Shown here: positions 62,016-62,624 of the stretch, piece by piece
Layout: the number at the start of each line of letters is the position of its first letter
Position numbering within the stretch: the first letter of the stretch is position 1
Virus record (IMG/VR): IMGVR_UViG_3300023179_000109
Coordinates: 1 to 62,624 of that record
Length of the DNA stretch: 62,624 nucleotides
Source: a virus
Reading direction: 5' to 3' (one strand)
Made by a program: the position numbers and the translations under genes
Notes under the pieces: generated by a model
What the model was told of the DNA's origin: nothing
What the model saw: only the letters and a program-made list of their open reading frames with translations
Databases searched by the model: none

Positions 62016-62624
62016 ATGACACAAAATCTACAATTACTTAAAGACGTTCTAAGTGTTCCAACTAAAACGTATCAGGAAGACCTTATGGTTGAATTCCTAA
62101 AAAATTGGTTGACTGAGAACAATATTGAATTCTTTGTTGACGAGTTCAAAAATGTCTATGCGACAAAACAAGAATCAGTATTAATCGCCCCTGACTTTTA
62201 TTTTCCGTGTGTTATTTCACACACAGACACGGTTCACAATATTGACACAATCAATATTGCTGAAGAATATCTTCCAAACGCTCAAGGTGAAACCAAACTG
62301 GCTTACAAGGCTTATAATGACCTTGGAAGGTCTACGGGTATTGGTGGGGATGATAAATGTGGTGTCTTTGGATGTTTAACATTATTAAAAGAATTACCAT
62401 ATTTGAAGGCAGCATTTTTCGTATCAGAAGAAACTGGTTGTCACGGGTCCAAAAAAGCAAAAGAGGAGTTTTTTCAAAACGTTGGGTATGCAATTCAGTT
62501 TGACGCACCTGAAAACTGGATGATTACAGAAAAGTGTTTTGGTCAAGTTTTATTTGATAGAGATTCTGAATTCTTTAATACCGTTGATAAAGTTCTAACT
62601 GAAGGTATGGATAATGAACGTATG
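62016..62624 (+). CDS. Zinc peptidase-like protein (M20/M42-type), 3' partial
   Basis: The frame runs off the window end. It begins MTQNLQLLKDVLSVPTKTYQ and contains PCVISHTDTVH (His/Asp zinc ligands), GIGGDDKCGVFG (bridging Asp with DDK) and FVSEETGCHGSKKA (catalytic Glu pair EE-TGCxGS). The order is that of M20/M42 aminopeptidases such as PepT. It would trim peptides in the cytosol. A host-type promoter lies 5 nt upstream. Confidence 0.75.
   Translation, partial: MTQNLQLLKDVLSVPTKTYQEDLMVEFLKNWLTENNIEFFVDEFKNVYATKQESVLIAPDFYFPCVISHTDTVHNIDTINIAEEYLPNAQGETKLAYKAYNDLGRSTGIGGDDKCGVFGCLTLLKELPYLKAAFFVSEETGCHGSKKAKEEFFQNVGYAIQFDAPENWMITEKCFGQVLFDRDSEFFNTVDKVLTEGMDNERM

Noticed and set aside
1-62624. 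CRISPR array or insertion sequence.
   Set aside because: I saw no regular repeat-spacer pattern and no transposase; the 23-nt triple repeat lacks spacers.

Overview
The window reads as an accessory and partly structural region of a large, AT-rich tailed phage infecting a Bacteroidota host. The phage signs are a tail-fibre/adhesin cluster at the left end, a PG-binding/GH19 endolysin, a thymidylate synthase, homing-type and HNH nucleases, many short overlapping genes in strand-switching blocks, a tmRNA, 23 tRNA genes, and a recurrent phage-like promoter word TATTTATA. The Bacteroidota signs are the host-type promoter word TAnnTTTG, secretory signals ending in ..SFSQ or ..SFGQ, short lipoboxes (LSC, TSC, ASC) and a SusC/Oar-like TonB-dependent receptor. 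Head, portal, terminase and replication genes are not in the window, so the phage class is inferred; TATAAATA-type promoters and leaders ending in L/I-x-E suggest a T4-like myovirus.

Layout: 1-2500 fibre/adhesin genes and a small membrane protein; 2559-7070 nuclease-like protein, metallophosphoesterase, cREC_REC protein and small hypotheticals; 7207-9595 lysis enzyme, HExxH protein and PPK2 kinase; 9664-16625 a plus-strand run of exported or membrane proteins (CsgG-like, cohesin/dockerin-like, lipoprotein, barrel-like); 16649-24182 mixed virion-like and hypothetical genes, with a homing endonuclease beside tRNA-Ser and a 171-nt tRNA-like RNA; 24171-28079 a minus-strand metabolic/small-gene operon with ThyA; 28252-36468 virion-like acidic proteins with leaders, two 2OG-Fe(II) oxygenases and a glycosyltransferase-like gene; 36518-42402 ClpP, two carbamoyltransferases and HNH; 42475-49698 small genes and a 22-tRNA array interleaved with structured spacer RNAs and two sulfotransferase/DUF-type genes; 49744-55759 M23-like protein, HAD proteins, PspC, a second sulfotransferase and a WC-motif protein; 55837-62624 TonB receptor, cysteine-cluster protein, tmRNA, CmcI-like methyltransferase, a hypothetical gene and the start of an M20/M42-like peptidase.

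How it may work together: at least nine unrelated proteins, including PPK2, an M23-fold protein, PG-binding proteins and a nuclease-like protein, begin with a short helical leader often ending in L/I-x-E. I infer these are prohead-protease-processed, capsid-packaged proteins delivered with DNA. A second set (about ten) carries Sec or lipoprotein signals and would remodel the host envelope during infection; the TonB receptor has a TATTTATA phage promoter. tRNAs for 18 amino acids, a tmRNA with an odd tag and ClpP form a translation and quality-control kit. Many genes have a promoter word only 3-4 nt from ATG, implying widespread leaderless transcripts.
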